A stretch of DNA of 64,000 bases from contig NZ_JH164926.1 in the NCBI RefSeq assembly GCF_000226875.1, positions 705,273 through 769,272 on the forward strand, read 5' to 3'. The notes beneath the pieces were generated by a model that was not told where the DNA came from, ran no database searches, and saw only the letters and a list, made by a program, of their open reading frames with translations. The position numbers were made by a program, and so were the translations under genes. This document shows positions 52,474-61,827 of the stretch, piece by piece. The stretch's first letter is position 1, and each line of letters begins with the position of its first letter. The stretch comes from Neisseria shayeganii 871 (GTDB lineage Bacteria; Pseudomonadota; Gammaproteobacteria; Burkholderiales; Neisseriaceae).

Positions 52474-52528
52474 ACCGGCCTGTTTGCCGCCGCTGAATTC
52501 GGCAGCCGACGGCCGGCAGCACCGCAAC

Positions 52529-52563
52529 AACCGCCCGCATGCTTATCTGACGGGCGGTTTGCT
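52529..52563 (+). terminator. terminator of folE2
   Basis: AACCGCCCG and CGGGCGGTT pair across a 13-base loop, followed by TGCTTTTG. Confidence 0.75.
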
Positions 52564-52608
52564 TTTGCGAAATTGTCTGTCCATTCCCTGTTGCGCCGCC
52601 GCCAAACA

Positions 52609-52639
52609 AAAACCGCTTCCCGAAACGGGAAGCGGTTTT
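52609..52639. terminator. bidirectional terminator downstream of the binding protein gene
   Basis: AAAACCGCTTCCCG-AAA-CGGGAAGCGGTTTT is a perfect 14-bp stem between convergent genes. Confidence 0.85.
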
Positions 52640-52657
52640 GAGCAAAATCGGCAATAT

Positions 52658-53521
52658 TTACTGGGCGGAAGCGGCAGAAGCCGGAGCCGCTTCGGCGGGC
52701 GCAGGCGCAGCTTCGGCGGCGGCCGGCGCGGTATTGAACCACTTGGCGTAAATTTGGTCGTAAGTGCCGTTGGCTTTGATGGCGGCCAAACCGGCGTTCA
52801 ACTTGGCCATCAAATCGTCGTCACGGCCTTTGCGCAAAGCGAAGCCGTAGTATTCTTTTTCGAAGCCGTTATCGACCAAGGTACGCAGCTTGGCATCGGG
52901 GTTGTTGTTGACGAAGTTCTGTACCACGCCGTTGTCGCCCACTGCGGCTTCCACACCGCCGTTGAGCAACTCTTTCATCGCCAGCGGCATGGTTTCGAAG
53001 CGCTTGATCATGGCGCTCTGCTCGCCTTGCAGTTTCTGCATCACCAAATCGCCGGTGGTGCCGCTTTGTACGGATACGGTGCGCGATTTCAGGTCGTTAA
53101 ACGATTGGATGGCGGCCCCTTTTTCGCCGGTCACAATCATCTGGGTGGCCTCGAAATAGGGGTCGGTGAAGTCCATCACGTTTTTGCGCTCGTCGGTGAT
53201 GGTGACGCTGGAGGAAATGATGTCGCGGTCGCCCTTATCCAGGGTGGCGAAAATGCCTTCCCAAGGCGTATTCACCAATTTCAGGTTCAGGCCCTGGTTT
53301 TCGGCAATGGCTTTGAGCACATCGGCGGAAAAGCCCACCACTTGGCCGTTTTCTTCATATTCAAACGGCGCATAAGTGGCGTCCAAGCCGACAATGTATT
53401 CCTTGCCGCTGGCCGGTGCGCTGTCGGAAGACGCAGCAGAACCGCCGCTGCCGCCGCAGGCGCCCAAAAACATGACCGCAGCCAAAGCCAGCGCCGAGAA
53501 GGTATTTTTTTTGTTCAACAT
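52658..53521 (-). CDS. amino-acid ABC transporter substrate-binding lipoprotein
   Basis: The 287-residue protein has a lipoprotein signal (ALALAAVMFLGACGG) and a Ser/Gly linker. The family 3 solute-binding fold opens YIVGLDATYAPFEYEENGQVVGFSADVLKAI, a classic polar amino-acid binder start. ITDERKNVMDFTDPYFEATQM is a second hallmark. An unusual C-terminal tail of about 25 residues is almost only Ala, Pro and Glu. AGGAG precedes the start. No permease or ATPase genes are adjacent, so the partner transporter is elsewhere. The ligand is unknown. Confidence 0.88.
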   Translation of the reverse strand: MLNKKNTFSALALAAVMFLGACGGSGGSAASSDSAPASGKEYIVGLDATYAPFEYEENGQVVGFSADVLKAIAENQGLNLKLVNTPWEGIFATLDKGDRDIISSSVTITDERKNVMDFTDPYFEATQMIVTGEKGAAIQSFNDLKSRTVSVQSGTTGDLVMQKLQGEQSAMIKRFETMPLAMKELLNGGVEAAVGDNGVVQNFVNNNPDAKLRTLVDNGFEKEYYGFALRKGRDDDLMAKLNAGLAAIKANGTYDQIYAKWFNTAPAAAEAAPAPAEAAPASAASAQ

Positions 53522-53641
53522 CGTGATTTCTCCTAAGTTTGTGATGTGGAGGAGCCGACCGTGTCCGAAAACGGCCGACCCGCGCAAGGCGCATCATACA
53601 CATCATTTAATTTCATGCAAATTAATTTTTACATTGAACAA

Positions 53642-54208
53642 TCAACGCGGAGGCAATGTGTCGAGAAAACCCCGGCCGAAGCCTTTCAAAATGCTGTATT
53701 CGGCATCGATGCGCACCGCTCTCACGTTCGTCCAACCCAAGTAAGCCGCCGTCAGCAGCCAAGCCAACACCAGCAGGCCCAATGCCCCCAGCCCCCAGCG
53801 GGCGTCGCTGCCAAAGAAAACGGCGCCAATCGCCAGCAAAGTCAGCAACACCCAAGCCCAAACCAGCGCCATCTGCCGCCGCGGAATGCGGGCGTGTTGC
53901 GCACACCAAGACACCGTCACTTCCGTACGCTTGCGCAGCAGGGCGGCCAGCACGCCGAAAGCGATGAGCGCAAGCATACCGATGAAAAAAGCGGTCAGCA
54001 AAATCAAGGCCAGCGCAGGCGGATACCAATGCAGCTTAACGCTTTTTTCACGCACCACCTCAGCCGAACCGCAGCGCACGCAACGGCAAGGCAGATCGCT
54101 GCCGGCGGGCAGCCACACCTTATTGCCTTGCCGGAAACAGGCTTCCTCGCGGCCGCGGCCAGCCGGCGTGGCCGGCGCTTGGTAGGGGCGAAAACCGTCT
54201 TTTTCCAT
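53642..54208 (-). CDS. hypothetical membrane protein with cysteine motif
   Basis: The 188-residue protein has a soluble front containing LPCRCVRCGSAEVV, which could bind a metal. Two membrane helices follow at about 66-92 (PPALALILLTAFFIGMLALI), then a short positive loop and two more helices at about 118-160. A cytosolic tail ends RGFLDTLPPR. I do not recognise a family. It stands alone, with an uptake-sequence hairpin upstream separating it from trpB. Confidence 0.6.
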   Translation of the reverse strand: MEKDGFRPYQAPATPAGRGREEACFRQGNKVWLPAGSDLPCRCVRCGSAEVVREKSVKLHWYPPALALILLTAFFIGMLALIAFGVLAALLRKRTEVTVSWCAQHARIPRRQMALVWAWVLLTLLAIGAVFFGSDARWGLGALGLLVLAWLLTAAYLGWTNVRAVRIDAEYSILKGFGRGFLDTLPPR

Positions 54209-54237
54209 GACACCTCCATCAATGACTTAGCGAATAC

Positions 54238-54290
54238 GGCATCAGGCTACCTGAAAGCCTAAGCGGCGGCTGTTCAGGTAACCTGATGCC
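54238..54290. terminator. extended uptake-sequence hairpin downstream of trpB
   Basis: GGCATCAGGCTACCTGAA pairs with TTCAGGTAACCTGATGCC (one mismatch in 18). The stem extends beyond the uptake words themselves. Confidence 0.7.
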
Positions 54291-54313
54291 GGCAATCAGC
54301 CGGAAAAACGGCT

Positions 54314-55519
54314 TCAGATATCCAGTTTTTGCAAAATAAAGTCGATGTCTTTGTCGCCGCGGCCGGAGAGGTTGACCAGCAGACGTTTGCCGCTGTCGAG
54401 CAAGGGCGCCCGGCGCAGGGCGTAGGCCAAGGCATGGGCGCTTTCCAGCGCGGGGATGATGCCTTCTTCGCGCGACAGGGTAAGGAAGGCGTCCAAACAT
54501 TCGGCATCGGTGGCGGTTTCGTAACGGCCGCGGCCGATGTCTTTCAGGTAGCAATGCTGCGGGCCGATGCCGGGGTAATCCAAACCGGAGGCAATCGAAT
54601 GCACCGCGGCCGGGGTGCCGTCTTCTTCTTGCAGGTAATAGCAGTTGAAGCCCTGGATATTGCCGAACTTGCCCAAGGTCAGGGTGGCGGCGTGGCGACC
54701 GGGGCGATCCAAACCTTCGCCGGCCGGCTCCACGCCCACCAGCGCCACTTCTTCATCGTCGATAAAGGCATTAAACAAACCCATGGAATTGGAGCCGCCG
54801 CCCATGCAGGCGATGACTTCGTCGGGCAGGCCGCCGTATTCGTTTTGGAACTGTTCGCGCGCTTCTAAGCCGATGATGCTTTGGAAATAGGCCACCATTT
54901 CGGGATACGGCGCCGGGCCCACCACCGAACCGATGGCGAACATGCTGTTTTCCAAGTCTTGCATATAAGCGGCAAAGGCGCTGTCCACCGCCTCTTTCAG
55001 GGTGCCCGCACCGGCGGAAACCGGCACCAGCTTGGCGCCGAGGATTTTCATGCGCGATACGTTGGGGTGCTCTTTGGCGATGTCCACCACGCCCATGTGG
55101 ATTTCGCACTCCAAACCCAGCAGTGCGGCGGCGGTGGCCAAGGCCACGCCGTGCTGGCCGGCACCGGTTTCGGCCACCACTTTTTTCTTGCCCATTTTCT
55201 TCGCCAACAGCACTTCGCCCAAGCAGTGGTTGATTTTGTGGGCGCCGGTGTGGTTGAGGTCTTCGCGCTTCAAATAGATTTGCGCTCCGCGGCGCGACAG
55301 GCTGCGGGCGTGGTAAATCGGGCTGGGACGGCCGACATAAGTGGCCTGCAGGCGTTTCATTTCCGCCTTGAATTCGGCGTCTTCAATAATATTGCGGAAG
55401 CCCGCTTCCAATTGGTCCAGGGCCTTGGCCAGTTCGGGATGGTCGATTTTGCCGCCGTGACGGCCGAAATTCCCGTCGGCATCGGGGCGGACCAAGCGGT
55501 TTAATTGCTCTTGAATCAT
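54314..55519 (-). CDS. trpB: tryptophan synthase beta subunit
   Basis: The 401-residue protein has K95 in LNHTGAHKINHCLGE as the pyridoxal phosphate lysine, and ETGAGQHGVALATAAALLG. CMGGGSNSMGLFNAF is the phosphate loop. It joins indole and serine. It overlaps the MscS gene by ATGA, so it is the last gene of a queA-mscS-trpB operon, far from trpA. CYLKDIG is encoded through an uptake sequence where the family has similar residues. Confidence 0.96.
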   Translation of the reverse strand: MIQEQLNRLVRPDADGNFGRHGGKIDHPELAKALDQLEAGFRNIIEDAEFKAEMKRLQATYVGRPSPIYHARSLSRRGAQIYLKREDLNHTGAHKINHCLGEVLLAKKMGKKKVVAETGAGQHGVALATAAALLGLECEIHMGVVDIAKEHPNVSRMKILGAKLVPVSAGAGTLKEAVDSAFAAYMQDLENSMFAIGSVVGPAPYPEMVAYFQSIIGLEAREQFQNEYGGLPDEVIACMGGGSNSMGLFNAFIDDEEVALVGVEPAGEGLDRPGRHAATLTLGKFGNIQGFNCYYLQEEDGTPAAVHSIASGLDYPGIGPQHCYLKDIGRGRYETATDAECLDAFLTLSREEGIIPALESAHALAYALRRAPLLDSGKRLLVNLSGRGDKDIDFILQKLDI

Positions 55520-56133
55520 AGGGTTTCCTCGGAATGGGAGTCGGTTGTTTGGGAAGCGGACGGCTGTGGCGGCCGGCCGGTGTGTACGGTAATCGGCGCG
55601 GTAAACAGCTGGGCGTTGGGAATCACAATCCGGCTGCCGTCTTCGCCGCGCAGGGTGGTGGCCCGAATCTGCACGTCTTCCACCACGCCAGTGAAGCCGT
55701 TGGAGGTGATGTTGTCGCCGATGCGGAACGGTTCGTTCACCAGCAGCAGAATGCCGGAGAGCAGGTTTTGCAGAATGTCTTTAAAGGCAAAGCCGACCGC
55801 CACCGAGCCGATGCCCAAAGTGCTGATCAGCTGCCCCGGCGTGAAGCCGGGCACGGCCACCACCAAGGCGCACAAAAAACCGATCAGCAAAATGCCGGTG
55901 CCGCCGATGCGCTTGAGCAGCAACAGCACATTAGGCCGGGCCGCCAAGCGCTTACCGAGCAGACGGCCGACAAACCATTTGAACAATTGGGCCAGCAGCC
56001 AGAAAGCGAAAAACAGCAGCAAGGCCATCATCAGATAAGGCGTGTGCGCCCAAAAGCCGCGCATCAATTCGTTGGCGGCAGACACCATCTGGCCGTAGCG
56101 GTCCAGAGAAACAAAAGAACTGATCAACATCAT
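55516..56133 (-). CDS. short MscS-family mechanosensitive channel
   Basis: The 205-residue protein has three membrane helices (about 31-50, 72-93 and 98-118). The third is followed by STLGIGSVAVGFAFKDILQNLLSGILLLVNEPFRIGDNI, the pore helix and start of the beta domain of MscS. The E. coli protein is 286 residues; here the lower cytoplasmic alpha/beta domain is missing, and a Ser/Thr-rich tail follows the beta domain. The open frame ends by overlapping trpB, so this is a natural short form rather than a frameshift. It overlaps queA by 4 bp. Confidence 0.85.
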   Translation of the reverse strand: MMLISSFVSLDRYGQMVSAANELMRGFWAHTPYLMMALLLFFAFWLLAQLFKWFVGRLLGKRLAARPNVLLLLKRIGGTGILLIGFLCALVVAVPGFTPGQLISTLGIGSVAVGFAFKDILQNLLSGILLLVNEPFRIGDNITSNGFTGVVEDVQIRATTLRGEDGSRIVIPNAQLFTAPITVHTGRPPQPSASQTTDSHSEETL

Positions 56134-57203
56134 AAAGGGCTACCTGAAAAGGAAAGCGGTGTTTGGCCGCCCTCTTCATTGCGCTGCAACAGCATGGCGT
56201 CGCCGTAGCTGAAAAAGCGGTATTGTTGTTCGATGGCGTGGCGGTAGGTGCGGCGGATGTGCTCCATGCCGGAAAACGCGCTCACCAGCATCAGCAAAGT
56301 GGACTTGGGCAAGTGGAAATTGGTGATCAAGCCGTCCACCACGCGGAAGCGGTAGCCCGGCGTAATGAAAATATCGGTGTCGCCTTCGCCCGCCCGCAGG
56401 CTGCCTGAAGCGGCGGCCGATTCCAAACAGCGCAAAGAAGTGGTGCCCACCGCCCACACGCGGTTGCCGCGCGCCTGGGCCGCCGCCACCGCCTGCACGG
56501 TGTCTTCGCTAATGCGGTACCACTCGCTGTGCATGGTGTGTTCGGCAATGTTTTCCACCCGCACCGGTTGGAAGGTGCCGGCACCCACGTGCAGGGTCAC
56601 TTCCGCCGTTTCGATGCCTCGCTCGGCCAAACGCGCCAGCAACGCTTCGGTGAAATGCAGGCCGGCGGTCGGCGCGGCCACCGCCCCCTGATGCTTGGCA
56701 TACACGGTTTGGTAGCGCTCGTCATCATCGGCACCGGCCGGCCGCTCGATATAGGGCGGCAAAGGCAGATGGCCGTGCCGCTCCAGTATGTCGTACACCG
56801 TTTGGCTACCTGAAAGCACAAAACGCAGGCAAAACAATTCCCCCGTACGTTCCTGCATCACCGCCCGCACCCCGCCTTCAAAATGCAACTCTGTGCCCGG
56901 CTTGGGCGACTTGGACGAACGCACGTGCGCCAGTACGGTTTCCGCGTCCACCACCCGTTCCACCAAAGCCTCGATGCGCCCGCCGCTGGCCTTTTGACCG
57001 AACAGGCGCGCCTTCATCACCTTGGTATTGTTGAACACCAGCACATCGCCCGGCGAAAGCCAGTCCGGCAAGTCCGCAAAACGGCTGTCTTGCGGCAGCT
57101 GCCCGGGCAGGGCCGCGAGCAGACGGCTGCCGCCGCGTTCGGCGGGCGGATGCTGGGCAATCAGGTGTTCAGGCAAATCAAAATCGAAATCGGCAAGCTG
57201 CAT
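56130..57203 (-). CDS. queA: S-adenosylmethionine:tRNA ribosyltransferase-isomerase
   Basis: The 357-residue protein starts MQLADFDFDLPEHLIAQHPP. It contains DVLVFNNTKVMKARLFGQK, AAPTAGLHFTEALLARL and VWAVGTTSLRCLESAA, all QueA signatures. It makes epoxyqueuosine on tRNA. Two uptake words are in frame (VLSGSQTV, and a variant AGGCTGCCTGAA giving SGSLRAGE). The C-terminal LSFSGSPL also derives from one. It is the first gene of the queA-mscS-trpB operon. Confidence 0.96.
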   Translation of the reverse strand: MQLADFDFDLPEHLIAQHPPAERGGSRLLAALPGQLPQDSRFADLPDWLSPGDVLVFNNTKVMKARLFGQKASGGRIEALVERVVDAETVLAHVRSSKSPKPGTELHFEGGVRAVMQERTGELFCLRFVLSGSQTVYDILERHGHLPLPPYIERPAGADDDERYQTVYAKHQGAVAAPTAGLHFTEALLARLAERGIETAEVTLHVGAGTFQPVRVENIAEHTMHSEWYRISEDTVQAVAAAQARGNRVWAVGTTSLRCLESAAASGSLRAGEGDTDIFITPGYRFRVVDGLITNFHLPKSTLLMLVSAFSGMEHIRRTYRHAIEQQYRFFSYGDAMLLQRNEEGGQTPLSFSGSPL

Positions 57204-57375
57204 GCGGGAAACCGGCAGAAAAAAGGACGCCATTATAGGCTTCCGCGGCCCGTCAGGCTACCTGAAAGACCGTTTTTTGCGCCAACAAGGCGCGCACCAT
57301 CTGCTGCTTGTTCCATAGGCTCCGCCTGCCGCCCGAACCGGTCTGCCTTCGGTTTGATTCCGCCCCAAAACGCGC

Positions 57376-57381
57376 TAAAAT
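57376..57381 (+). promoter_or_regulatory. putative -10 element of ftsK (TAAAAT)
   Basis: ACGCGCTAAAATGCGGC lies 37 bp before the ftsK ATG, in the shared CGCTAnAATnnGC context. Confidence 0.5.
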
Positions 57382-57417
57382 GCGGCATTTTTTGGGCGAA
57401 CCGGAGCTGCCTTTTTT

Positions 57418-60400
57418 ATGTTTCTCATCTTGATTTTGATTCTGCTGCTGGCCGGCATCGCCTTCTTATTGTGGTGGCGCGGCAAAGAAGAACGCGAATG
57501 GCTGATGGAGCTGGCCTACCTGAGCCGCCACGAAGGCCGCGAAACGCCGGCTGCCCACGGCGCCGACGCTCCCAAGCAGCAGCCCGCCCGCCCGAATGTG
57601 CAAGACCAGCGCAGCCAGCAGCAAATCAAGCGGCACTACCAGAAAATCCAAGACGACCTGCGCCGCAAAATCGAGCAGCTCGGCCCCAAGCCCAACAAGA
57701 AAAAACCCCGCCATCGCAAGGCCGACAACCAAGAAGAGCTGCCCATCTTCCAAAACGAAGCCGCCGACGCCTCCGCAGCCGTTGAGTCTCAAACCGGCAA
57801 ACCCCATTCCGAACAGCCTTTGCCGCCCGACTGGCAGGCGCCCGCCGCAGAAACGGCAGACGAGAAGCCAATCGAGCCGAACATCCCCGCCGCAGAGGCA
57901 GCGCCCGATTTGTCACATCCCGCGCCCGAGTTGTCGGTGATTTCCCTCGAAGAAGCCACCCGCCGCCTGTGGCAGGCCGAGCCGGCTGCGGAAGAAACCG
58001 ATGCCGCCCCGGCCGAGCCGGAAGAAATTTCGCTGGACGAGGCCACCCGCCTGCTCGCCAAAACCGCGCCCCCACCCGAACCGGTACGGGAAACCGTGGT
58101 GCTCAACCTGCCGCCCAAACACGAACCGGCGCCGGCGCACGATTTAGAAGAAATCACGCCTGACGACCCGGCCCTGCGCTATGTGCGCGAAAAAATGCAG
58201 CGCGGCTGGGCGCAAAGCAACCGCACCACCGTGGTCAGCCCCCAGCTGCCGCCGCGGCAGCCTAAGGGCTTTCAGGTAGCCTCTGCCGAACCTGCAGCAC
58301 CTCTGGCACCGCCGGCCGAGCCGCCCCACACCATCAGCCACGACGACATCCGCAGCAACCTGTTGCGCCAGCGCCTGGCCAGCCGCCGCGCCCAACAGCA
58401 GGCTGCCCAAGCGGCCGCCGAAGCCGCCCAGCCGATGCCCGATTTGGCCGTAATCGGCGAAGACGAAGTGTTGGCCAACCTGGCCAAAACCGATTCGCCG
58501 GTCAACCGCGAACGCAACCGCTTCAAACGCCTCACCGTGCGCGAAAGCGTGATTCCCGCCGCCGCCCGCCTCGGCCAAAGCTACAGCCTGAAAGTGCCGG
58601 CCGAACAGCCGGCAGCCGCCCCGATTTCCACCCGCTTCACCCCCTTCGAGCAACGCCCCGAAACTTACAGCCACCTGCCGCAGGAAACCCTGGCCGCCGC
58701 AGAAACCGAAGCACCGGCCTTCACCGATGCGCCGGCTGTGGCCGACGCCCAAGTGCACATCAGCGACAATCCGCCGTGGACGATTACCGACCGTCTGCTC
58801 AGCGAATCACCCGCCGCACCCGAAGAGCAAGTGCACGCGCCCTCACCCGGCCTGTCTTTCCGCCCCGACCCCTCTCTCGGCGAACTGGCACCTTCGGCCC
58901 AGCCTGCCATCGAGCTGGGCGACGACAGCGAGTGGCAGCAGGCGCTGGCCGAAGGTGTGCCGCAACCTGACTGGCCGGCAGCCGCCGAAACCGCCCCGGC
59001 CGCGGCTTGGTCGGTATCGGCACCGGCACCCGCCTACACACCCAAAACCTCGTTTACCGATTTTGCCGAATACGCCCTGCCGGTAAAAGATTTGCTGCTG
59101 CCGCCGCAATACAACAGCGATGCGGCCGTAACGGAAGAACAGCTGATCGAAAACGGCATCACCATCGAAGAAAAACTGGCCGAATTTAGAGTGAAAGTGA
59201 AGGTGGTGGATGCCTACGCCGGCCCGGTCATCACCCGCTACGAAATCGAGCCCGATGTGGGCGTGCGCGGCAATTCGGTGATCAACCTCGAAAAAGACCT
59301 CGCCCGCTCGCTGGGCGTGGCCGCCATCCGCGTGGTGGAAACCATTCCCGGCAAAACCTGCATGGGCTTGGAATTGCCCAATCCGAAGCGGCAGATGATC
59401 CGCCTGAGCGAAGTGTTCGACTCGCCCGCTTTCCAAAACAGCCCGTCCAAGCTCACCCTGGCTTTGGGCCAGGACATCACCGGCCAGCCGGTGGTAACCG
59501 ACCTGGCCAAAGCGCCACACCTCTTGGTGGCCGGCACCACCGGCTCGGGCAAATCGGTGGGCGTCAACAGCATGATTCTCTCCATGCTGTTCAAAGCCAC
59601 GCCCGACGAAGTGCGCCTGATCATGATCGACCCCAAAATGCTGGAACTCTCGATCTACGAAGGCATTCCGCACCTGCTGGCACCGGTGGTAACCGACATG
59701 AAACTGGCCGCCAACGCGCTCACTTGGTGCGTAAACGAAATGGAAAAACGCTACCGCCTGATGAGCCATGTCGGCGTGCGCAACCTGGCCGGCTACAACC
59801 AGAAAATCAAAGAAGCGGCCGAGCAGGGCGACACCATCGCCAACCCCTTCAGCTTAACGCCCGAGCAGCCCGAGCCGCTGGAGAAACTGCCCTTCATCGT
59901 GGTGGTGGTGGACGAATTCGCCGATTTGATGATGACCGCCGGCAAAAAAATCGAAGAGCTGATTGCCCGCCTCGCACAAAAAGCCCGCGCCGCCGGCATC
60001 CACCTGATTCTGGCCACCCAGCGCCCCAGCGTGGACGTGATCACCGGCCTGATCAAAGCCAATATCCCCACCCGCATCGCGTTTCAGGTATCCAGCAAAG
60101 TGGACAGCCGCACCATTCTCGACCAAATGGGCGCGGAAAACCTGCTTGGCCAGGGCGACATGTTGTTCCTGCCGCCGGGCACCGGCTATCCGCAGCGCGT
60201 GCACGGCGCCTTTGTGGCCGATGAAGAAGTGCACGGCGTGGTGGAATACCTCAAAGGCTTCGGCGAGCCGGACTATGTGGAAGACATCCTCACCGCCGGC
60301 GTGGGCAGCGACGATTTGTTCAGCAATGCCAACGGCGGCTACGGCGGCGGCGAGAAAGACCCGCTGTTCGACGAGGCGGTGGCCATTGTGCTGCGCACCC

Positions 60401-60564
60401 AGAAAGCCACCATTTCCTCCATCCAGCGCCACCTGCGCATCGGCTACAACAAAGCCGCTACTTTGGTGGACCAAATGGAAGCCGAAGGCATCGTGTCCGC
60501 CGCCGACACCAACGGCAAGCGCACCATCTTGGCGCGGCAAGACCAACTCGATGGCGACGCTTAA
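57418..60564 (+). CDS. ftsK: FtsK/SpoIIIE-type DNA translocase with single membrane helix
   Basis: The 1048-residue protein has one N-terminal membrane helix (MFLILILILLLAGIAFLLWW) instead of the four found in E. coli FtsK. A linker of about 520 residues, rich in Ala, Pro and Glu, follows. The motor domain has GTTGSGKSVGVN at about 706 (Walker A) and VVVDEFADLMM at about 832 (Walker B). A winged-helix gamma domain lies near the end (ATISSIQRHLRIGYNKAATLVDQME), which reads KOPS-like DNA sites. It pumps DNA at the septum. GFQVASAE in the linker is an uptake sequence. Confidence 0.9.
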   Translation: MFLILILILLLAGIAFLLWWRGKEEREWLMELAYLSRHEGRETPAAHGADAPKQQPARPNVQDQRSQQQIKRHYQKIQDDLRRKIEQLGPKPNKKKPRHRKADNQEELPIFQNEAADASAAVESQTGKPHSEQPLPPDWQAPAAETADEKPIEPNIPAAEAAPDLSHPAPELSVISLEEATRRLWQAEPAAEETDAAPAEPEEISLDEATRLLAKTAPPPEPVRETVVLNLPPKHEPAPAHDLEEITPDDPALRYVREKMQRGWAQSNRTTVVSPQLPPRQPKGFQVASAEPAAPLAPPAEPPHTISHDDIRSNLLRQRLASRRAQQQAAQAAAEAAQPMPDLAVIGEDEVLANLAKTDSPVNRERNRFKRLTVRESVIPAAARLGQSYSLKVPAEQPAAAPISTRFTPFEQRPETYSHLPQETLAAAETEAPAFTDAPAVADAQVHISDNPPWTITDRLLSESPAAPEEQVHAPSPGLSFRPDPSLGELAPSAQPAIELGDDSEWQQALAEGVPQPDWPAAAETAPAAAWSVSAPAPAYTPKTSFTDFAEYALPVKDLLLPPQYNSDAAVTEEQLIENGITIEEKLAEFRVKVKVVDAYAGPVITRYEIEPDVGVRGNSVINLEKDLARSLGVAAIRVVETIPGKTCMGLELPNPKRQMIRLSEVFDSPAFQNSPSKLTLALGQDITGQPVVTDLAKAPHLLVAGTTGSGKSVGVNSMILSMLFKATPDEVRLIMIDPKMLELSIYEGIPHLLAPVVTDMKLAANALTWCVNEMEKRYRLMSHVGVRNLAGYNQKIKEAAEQGDTIANPFSLTPEQPEPLEKLPFIVVVVDEFADLMMTAGKKIEELIARLAQKARAAGIHLILATQRPSVDVITGLIKANIPTRIAFQVSSKVDSRTILDQMGAENLLGQGDMLFLPPGTGYPQRVHGAFVADEEVHGVVEYLKGFGEPDYVEDILTAGVGSDDLFSNANGGYGGGEKDPLFDEAVAIVLRTQKATISSIQRHLRIGYNKAATLVDQMEAEGIVSAADTNGKRTILARQDQLDGDA

Positions 60565-60577
60565 CACGTTTGTCCAC

Positions 60578-60628
60578 AGGCTACCTGAAAGCCGTTTCCA
60601 CACCCACTCCACGCTTTTCAGGTAGCCT
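60578..60628 (+). terminator. uptake-sequence hairpin after ftsK
   Basis: AGGCTACCTGAAAGC and GCTTTTCAGGTAGCCT face each other with a loop of about 20 bases. Confidence 0.6.
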
Positions 60629-60690
60629 CAATTCTGCTGTAATGTTCTCCCTCAGCCTGCTCCACGGCACCACCAAAAGGAAACCCAGCC

Positions 60691-61749
60691 ATGCGTTGCT
60701 TACTGCTGTCCGCCCTGCTCTTCGCCGCCCTGCCCGCCGCTGCAAAAACCATCGTCCTGAGCACAGCCGACGCCCAGTGCAGCAGCCCCGCCGACTGCAC
60801 ACACGGCCTACGCTTCGCCCGCGGCGACTGGCTATTGGTGTGCAGCAATACAGGCGACTGTACCGCCGTCGGCTATCATGCCGGCATCACCGGCCAAACC
60901 GAGCACCTGCCCGTTTCCGTCTTGATTCGCCGCAAAGCGGGCGCCACCAGCCCGGCCACCACCTTGGTAACCGTTGACCCGCCGGTGCGCGAAAACCTGC
61001 TGCTCAACGGCCAACCGCTGCAAACCGGCGCACTGCTCTCGCTGCTGCGCGCCGATCCGCCCCGCCCCATCGTGTACCAACACGGCGACAAACACTGGAC
61101 GCTCTCCACCCGCGGCGCCGCCGAAGTACTGGCCAAGATGGATGCCTACCAAGGCCGCAGCGGCACGCCCGGCGCCCTGCTGAATCCCGGCAACGCCGCC
61201 TATCAGGGCACGGCCGTGTCCAAACCGGTCATCACCGCCCGGCTACCCGCTTGGCCGTCCCGCACTTCTGAAAGCGAAAGTCTGCGCACCCTGCTGCGCG
61301 GTCCCGCCGCGGCCTCCGGCCTGGCGCCCAACGGCTGCCAGCGCTTGGATCACGGCAATCATACCGGCCAGGAAGTGCCCCTTTTCACCCTGTATCCGTT
61401 GGACAAAGACACCGTATTGGCCGAAACCGCCTGCGATTACGGCAATGCCAAACGCCTGTTTGCCTTAGTCAACCGTGACCTGACGCGCCTGATCGGCTTT
61501 GTGCCCGTACCCAATACCGCATTCGCCCGCTACCACAGCAACGGTGCCATCGAAGCACACCAACCGGACGACAACTTCGGCGAGTGCTACCAACAGTCGA
61601 TATACATTTGGGACGGCAGCCGCTTCGTCTTAAGCCGTCTGAGCACCAGCGGCCTGTGCGGCAAAGGCAGCATGAGCTATGTGTGGGGCGCGCTGCCGCT
61701 GTTTGAAACCGATGTACAGCTCGACCTGCCTCCTCAGCCCGACTACTGA
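60691..61749 (+). CDS. exported DUF1176-like protein
   Basis: The 352-residue protein has a signal peptide (MRCLLLSALLFAALPAAAKT). It is a two-part periplasmic protein with several cysteines (CSSPADC, CSNTGDC, CDYG, GLCGKG). The second half, with VPLFTLYPLDKDTVLAETACDYG and YIWDGSRFVLSRLSTSGLCGKG, matches my memory of DUF1176. No catalytic motif is visible. It stands alone after ftsK; AAAGGAAAC is its ribosome site. Confidence 0.7.
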   Translation: MRCLLLSALLFAALPAAAKTIVLSTADAQCSSPADCTHGLRFARGDWLLVCSNTGDCTAVGYHAGITGQTEHLPVSVLIRRKAGATSPATTLVTVDPPVRENLLLNGQPLQTGALLSLLRADPPRPIVYQHGDKHWTLSTRGAAEVLAKMDAYQGRSGTPGALLNPGNAAYQGTAVSKPVITARLPAWPSRTSESESLRTLLRGPAAASGLAPNGCQRLDHGNHTGQEVPLFTLYPLDKDTVLAETACDYGNAKRLFALVNRDLTRLIGFVPVPNTAFARYHSNGAIEAHQPDDNFGECYQQSIYIWDGSRFVLSRLSTSGLCGKGSMSYVWGALPLFETDVQLDLPPQPDY

Positions 61750-61827
61750 ACCCGATTTGTTTGGCCGCCACAACGTACCGCCGCTTGGTTCGCACGGCTT
61801 TGAGATTGACAGTGCGCCTTAGAGGCT

